Under the pieces are notes generated by a model. That model had not been told where the DNA came from. It ran no database searches and worked only from the letters and a program-made list of their open reading frames with translations. A stretch of DNA of 5,398 bases from Pseudomonadota bacterium (GTDB taxonomy: Bacteria > Pseudomonadota > Alphaproteobacteria > Rhizobiales > Rhizobiaceae). A program made the translations under genes and the position numbers. The stretch lies in contig JAEWHQ010000101.1 of NCBI GenBank assembly GCA_023387715.1, positions 1-5,398 of the forward strand. Direction: 5' to 3'. Position 1 is the stretch's first letter. Each line of letters begins with the position of its first letter. Below, piece after piece: positions 5,387 to 5,398 of the stretch.

Positions 5387-5398
5387 ATGAATTGTCGG
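5387..5398 (+). CDS. Possible start of a gene running off the right edge
   Basis: An ATG at 5387 with GGAG (5375-5378) eight bases upstream is followed by three sense codons (Asn, Cys, Arg) before the window ends. Nothing about the product can be said. The only support is the Shine-Dalgarno and spacing, and the ATG also lies inside a short palindrome (5379-5391). Confidence 0.2.

Overview
The window looks like ordinary chromosome from an alphaproteobacterium of the Hyphomicrobiales (Rhizobiales), most like the Brucellaceae side of the order. The evidence is the protein types (an RBBP9/YdeN-type hydrolase, a membrane alpha/beta-hydrolase with the SLTPSLLPR-type N-terminus, a YoaE-type TerC protein), a base composition near 50% GC by eye, and a perfect CtrA-type box. 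The genus is a guess (Pseudochrobactrum-like GC would fit). No IS element, phage gene, CRISPR array, tRNA or rRNA is visible.

Layout. (1) 2-358 (+): C-terminal 118 residues of a small RBBP9/YdeN-family serine hydrolase, followed by a hairpin that probably ends its transcript. (2) 359-628: non-coding leader with a possible extended -10 promoter and a second terminator-like hairpin. (3) 629-2284 (+): integral-membrane alpha/beta-hydrolase with an intact catalytic set. (4) 2300-3049 (+): class I SAM-dependent methyltransferase, 15 nt downstream and probably in the same operon. (5) 3050-3235 (-): a 61-residue uncharacterised small protein whose stop codon abuts the methyltransferase stop codon, convergent with zero spacing. 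(6) 3236-3424: short but signal-rich intergenic region with a CtrA-type box, a promoter candidate, two inverted repeats and the terC terminator. (7) 3425-4981 (-): YoaE-like TerC-CBS-CorC membrane protein. (8) 4982-5398: about 400 nt without a convincing gene, full of dyads and repeats, ending in a hairpin whose 3' arm contains a Shine-Dalgarno sequence just before a possible + strand start codon.

How the genes relate. The hydrolase and methyltransferase may act on the same unidentified, perhaps lipid-like, substrate; this rests only on adjacency. The small protein and the TerC protein share a strand but are separated by a terminator and a separate promoter, so they are probably independent units.

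No clearly new system is present. The observations most worth testing are the CtrA-type box in front of the 61-residue gene, the dyad-rich terC upstream region, and the hairpin over the Shine-Dalgarno sequence at the right edge.
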